Source of the DNA: Marinomonas algicola
Lineage (GTDB): Bacteria; Pseudomonadota; Gammaproteobacteria; Pseudomonadales; Marinomonadaceae
Length of the DNA: 64,000 bases
NCBI RefSeq assembly: GCF_014805825.1
Contig: NZ_CP061941.1
Coordinates: 3,162,001 to 3,226,000 of the forward strand
Reading direction: 5' to 3'
Position 1 is the first letter of the stretch. Every line of letters starts with the position of its first letter. The position numbers and the translations under genes are program-made. Of the stretch, positions 61,227 through 64,000 are shown in pieces. A model generated the notes under the pieces. It was not told the origin of the DNA and made no database searches. It was given only the letters and a program-made list of their open reading frames with translations.

Positions 61227-64000
61227 TTAAAGAGCATTATACCGTTTCCTTAAATCAAGTGTATGAGGATATTCTCCCATTGGCTCCTCAGGTGGAGGTG
61301 CCATTGGTTTAGAGGCCGTTTTATTTGGATAAAAATGCCCCAATGCTTCAAATTCATCTGGTGCACTAAAGCGCCCTTGAGTAAAGCCATTATCCCAGAA
61401 ACGATTCACCCTACGTGCTTCAGCTTCATTTGCATTCACTGGTAAGGTTTCATAACTACGTCCACCCGGATGAGAGATATGGTAAGTACAACCTCCAACA
61501 GACATACCATTCCAAGTATCAATCAAATCAAATACCAGCGGAGTATCAACACCTAAAACGGGGTGTAGAGCGGATGGTGGAGCCCACGCCTTATAACGAA
61601 CAGCACCAACAAACTCACCGTGTTTCCCGGTAGATTTTATTGGTACTCGACGCCCATTACAGGCCAATACATAACGCCCTTCTGTTAACCCAGACAATTT
61701 AACCTGCAATCGTTCAACAGATGAATCTACATAACGGGACGTCCCAGACATAGAGATTTCTTCACCTAACACATGCCAAGGTTCAATCGCCCAGCGCAGT
61801 TCTAACTCAATATCATCAACTTGTAATCGACCATAATGAGGGAAGCGGAACTCTTCGAACGCCGCCAACCATTCCAGTTTAAATGGGTAGCCATGCTGTT
61901 GCAGGTCTTTCACCACTTCTTTAATGTCATTCCACACGAAATGCGGCAACATAAATTTATCATGCAGTGACGTTCCCCAGCGAACTAATGGCTTCTTGTA
62001 CGGTTCTTTCCAAAAGCGCGCCACAAGACAACGTAACAAAAGAATTTGTACTAATGCCATTCTTGGGTGTGGCGGCATTTCAAAACCGCGAAACTCTAGC
62101 AAACCTTGTCGACCGCTTGATGTCCCTGCTGCATACAATTTATCGATACAGAACTCGGAGCGATGCGTATTACCTGTGATGTCTATCAGTAGGTTGCGCA
62201 TTAAACGGTCGGCAAGCCAAGGTTCTTGTACAAAACCATCAGGCATTTCTTGAAAAGCAATTTCCATTTCGTACATCATCTCATCACGACCTTCATCAGG
62301 ACGCGGCGCTTGACTGGTTGGTCCAATAAACATACCTGAGAACAAGTACGAAAGACCTGGATGATGCTGCCAAAAAGTGACTAAACTACGAAGCAAATCT
62401 GGCTTTCTTAAAATTGGACTGTCTGTAGGAGTTAAGCCACCAAGAGTAATATGATTACCACCCCCTGTTCCCGTATGACGCCCATCGATCATAAACTTCT
62501 CTGTTCCTAAGCGACATTGGCGCGCTTCTTCATATAGAAGTTCGGTGTTATGAACCATCTCATCCCAGTTAGACGCTGGGTGGATATTGACCTCAATGAC
62601 ACCTGGATCAGGAGTAATCTGGAAACGCTGAAGACGAGCGTCTCTTGGAGGTTCATAACCTTCAATAATGAGAGGTAAAGACAATTTCGCCGCCACTGTC
62701 TCAAGAGCATGCAGCAACTCAACATAATGTTCTAGTTGTTGGACCGGTGGTAAAAATACATGCAATTTGCCATCACGAGGTTCAATACATAAAGCGGTAC
62801 GAATGACTTCTTTATAGGCTTTTTGCTTGGGTACTTTCGTTTCATTCACATCAACATCTTGATTCGACTTTCTCAAAGAAGACATCATAGAGCGTGGATC
62901 ACGAGCAGGAGGAACAGTCGAAACTAATGGTTGTCTAGGCTCAAACGGGTCTCTTTCGGGTTTAACGTCTTCTTCAGCAAGCGCTGGCAAAGAGTTTAAA
63001 GGCAAACGATAACCAAGTGGCGAATCTCCCGGAATAAGAGTTAACACATCCCTTCTCATTGGCCAATCAGAACTTTCCCAACCTGTCCCAACATCTAAAG
63101 GCTGAAGAGGTAATACAAAACCAGTAGGCGTATTTAAACCGCGAGTTAGCAATTTAGCTAAACGACGACGATCTAAACTGTCTGTTAAATCCGCTTTAGT
63201 TGGGTCAACATTTTCAGGAAGAGATTGCTCCATCCAAAGATAATGTAATGTATCTTCATAGGCCGGATTTAAGTAAGCGTCATCAAGTTTCAATACTTCA
63301 CACAAAGCCTGACCAAAACGTTTGGCATCGGCTGCATCGTGTTTATAATCCTTGTCGACTCGAGCCAATAAATCTGTATTATGCCAAAGTGGTTTATCAT
63401 CAAGACGCCAGAAGCAACCTAATGCCCAACGAGGAACTTCTTCACCTGGATACCATTTTCCTTGACCGTAATGCAACATACCTTCAGGAGCAAAACGTTT
63501 TTTCAAACGTAGTAAAAGGTCTTTTGCTAATTTTAATTTATCTTTCCCCAGCGCTTCGGTATTCCATTGAGCGGAGTCCATATCATCTATCGAAACAAAT
63601 GTCGGCTCCCCCCCCATAGTCAATCGAACATCACCCTCAATTAGCTCTTCATCAACAGCATCACCTAACGCTTTGATATCCAACCAATCCCCGTCAGAAT
63701 ACGGCTTGGTAACACGTGGATCTTCAAGAATACGAGTAACCACATTAGAGTAGCTAAACTCGGTTTCACATTTATCAGTAAAACCCGTAATTGGCGCGGC
63801 AGAAACCGGGTCAGGAGTACAAGCGAGTGGGATATGTCCTTCACCTGCAAACAAGCCCGACGTTGGATCAAGACCAACCCAACCAGCACCAGGTAAGAAA
63901 ACTTCACACCATGCATGTAAATCGGTAAAGTCTTCTTCTGGGCCAGACGGGCCATCTAACGCTTTTACATCCGAGGTTAACTGCACTAGATACCCTGAAG
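61227..64000 (-). CDS. Transglutaminase-DUF2126 large protein (5' end beyond window)
   Basis: About 920 residues are readable to the edge, and the reading frame continues past position 64000. The first visible part is a transglutaminase core with catalytic His and Asp in DLHAWCEVFLPGAGWVGLDP. The large DUF2126 region follows, with GGEPTFVSIDD, a MIDGRHTGTGGGNHITLGG stretch resembling glutamine-synthetase-like or amidoligase sites, and EFRGFEMPPHPRM. The catalytic Cys and N-terminal domain, about 180 residues by comparison with homologues of about 1100, lie outside. It is 27 bp upstream of the ATP-grasp fusion in the same operon. Confidence 0.9.
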   Translation of the reverse strand, partial: SGYLVQLTSDVKALDGPSGPEEDFTDLHAWCEVFLPGAGWVGLDPTSGLFAGEGHIPLACTPDPVSAAPITGFTDKCETEFSYSNVVTRILEDPRVTKPYSDGDWLDIKALGDAVDEELIEGDVRLTMGGEPTFVSIDDMDSAQWNTEALGKDKLKLAKDLLLRLKKRFAPEGMLHYGQGKWYPGEEVPRWALGCFWRLDDKPLWHNTDLLARVDKDYKHDAADAKRFGQALCEVLKLDDAYLNPAYEDTLHYLWMEQSLPENVDPTKADLTDSLDRRRLAKLLTRGLNTPTGFVLPLQPLDVGTGWESSDWPMRRDVLTLIPGDSPLGYRLPLNSLPALAEEDVKPERDPFEPRQPLVSTVPPARDPRSMMSSLRKSNQDVDVNETKVPKQKAYKEVIRTALCIEPRDGKLHVFLPPVQQLEHYVELLHALETVAAKLSLPLIIEGYEPPRDARLQRFQITPDPGVIEVNIHPASNWDEMVHNTELLYEEARQCRLGTEKFMIDGRHTGTGGGNHITLGGLTPTDSPILRKPDLLRSLVTFWQHHPGLSYLFSGMFIGPTSQAPRPDEGRDEMMYEMEIAFQEMPDGFVQEPWLADRLMRNLLIDITGNTHRSEFCIDKLYAAGTSSGRQGLLEFRGFEMPPHPRMALVQILLLRCLVARFWKEPYKKPLVRWGTSLHDKFMLPHFVWNDIKEVVKDLQQHGYPFKLEWLAAFEEFRFPHYGRLQVDDIELELRWAIEPWHVLGEEISMSGTSRYVDSSVERLQVKLSGLTEGRYVLACNGRRVPIKSTGKHGEFVGAVRYKAWAPPSALHPVLGVDTPLVFDLIDTWNGMSVGGCTYHISHPGGRSYETLPVNANEAEARRVNRFWDNGFTQGRFSAPDEFEALGHFYPNKTASKPMAPPPEEPMGEYPHTLDLRKRYNAL

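Noticed and set aside
1..64000. CRISPR array, insertion sequences or defence island
   Set aside because: No spaced direct-repeat array, transposase, terminal inverted repeats of IS type, or defence genes were seen; the content is core housekeeping.

Overview
The window looks like a chromosomal core region of a marine gammaproteobacterium, most probably Marinomonas or a close Oceanospirillales relative. This rests on the low-to-moderate G+C composition, on E. coli/Pseudomonas-type gene neighbourhoods, on a monomeric NADP-isocitrate dehydrogenase, and on a FabY-type initiating ketoacyl synthase. I saw no insertion sequence, integrase, prophage, CRISPR array or plasmid replication gene, so unusual features here sit inside ordinary housekeeping DNA.

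Layout. 1-9.4 kb: the 5' part of a RutR-like TetR regulator, a GGDEF diguanylate cyclase, a Bax-like glucosaminidase, fabY, a small membrane protein, an RmlD-like Rossmann protein with a TatD-family hydrolase, and pckA. 9.8-14 kb: gnd, then trmJ divergent from a suhB homologue that has lost most active-site residues. 13.5-17.2 kb, minus strand: the conserved uvrY-uvrC-pgsA-tRNA-Gly-tRNA-Cys-tRNA-Leu block with a second tRNA-Leu copy. 17.2-18.8 kb: a DnaT/lambda-O-like and lambda-P-like pair, probably the chromosomal helicase loader. 19-21.6 kb: hpf, a Bax-inhibitor-1 family protein and the tusDCB-tusE sulfur relay, which feeds the mnmA found at 36.4 kb. 21.7-30.1 kb, minus strand: cobA, serS, crcB, rarA, lolA, ftsK and a porin. 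30.7-45.2 kb: aat-infA, clpS-clpA facing them, cspD, rluE-nudJ (overlapping), mnmA-hflD, icd, a YgjP-like metallopeptidase, purB, roxA, a GNAT acetyltransferase and fklB. Most of these follow the E. coli order. 45.4-57.6 kb: a universal stress protein, topB behind a striking inverted repeat, a LysE exporter, two tandem paralogues of unknown function, a Pit phosphate transporter, sdaA, an MFS transporter, a eukaryotic-type AdoMet decarboxylase and zapE. 57.7-64 kb, minus strand: an operon of transglutaminase, permuted ATP-grasp/alpha-E fusion and transglutaminase-DUF2126, running off the window.

The most unusual observations are: (1) the SuhB homologue beside trmJ with its metal-binding residues replaced; (2) a perfect 17-bp inverted repeat that includes the topB start codon, next to a TopB whose third TOPRIM acidic residue is Val; (3) the phage-derived-looking helicase-loader pair; (4) a eukaryotic-class AdoMet decarboxylase; (5) a 30-bp perfect palindrome upstream of sdaA; (6) a possible Fur-box-plus-terminator small RNA gene near 0.8 kb; and (7) the transglutaminase/ATP-grasp/alpha-E operon of unsettled biochemistry. 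All calls come from reading the sequence without database searches. Start sites were moved from the longest ORF where a ribosome binding site and family alignment supported it.
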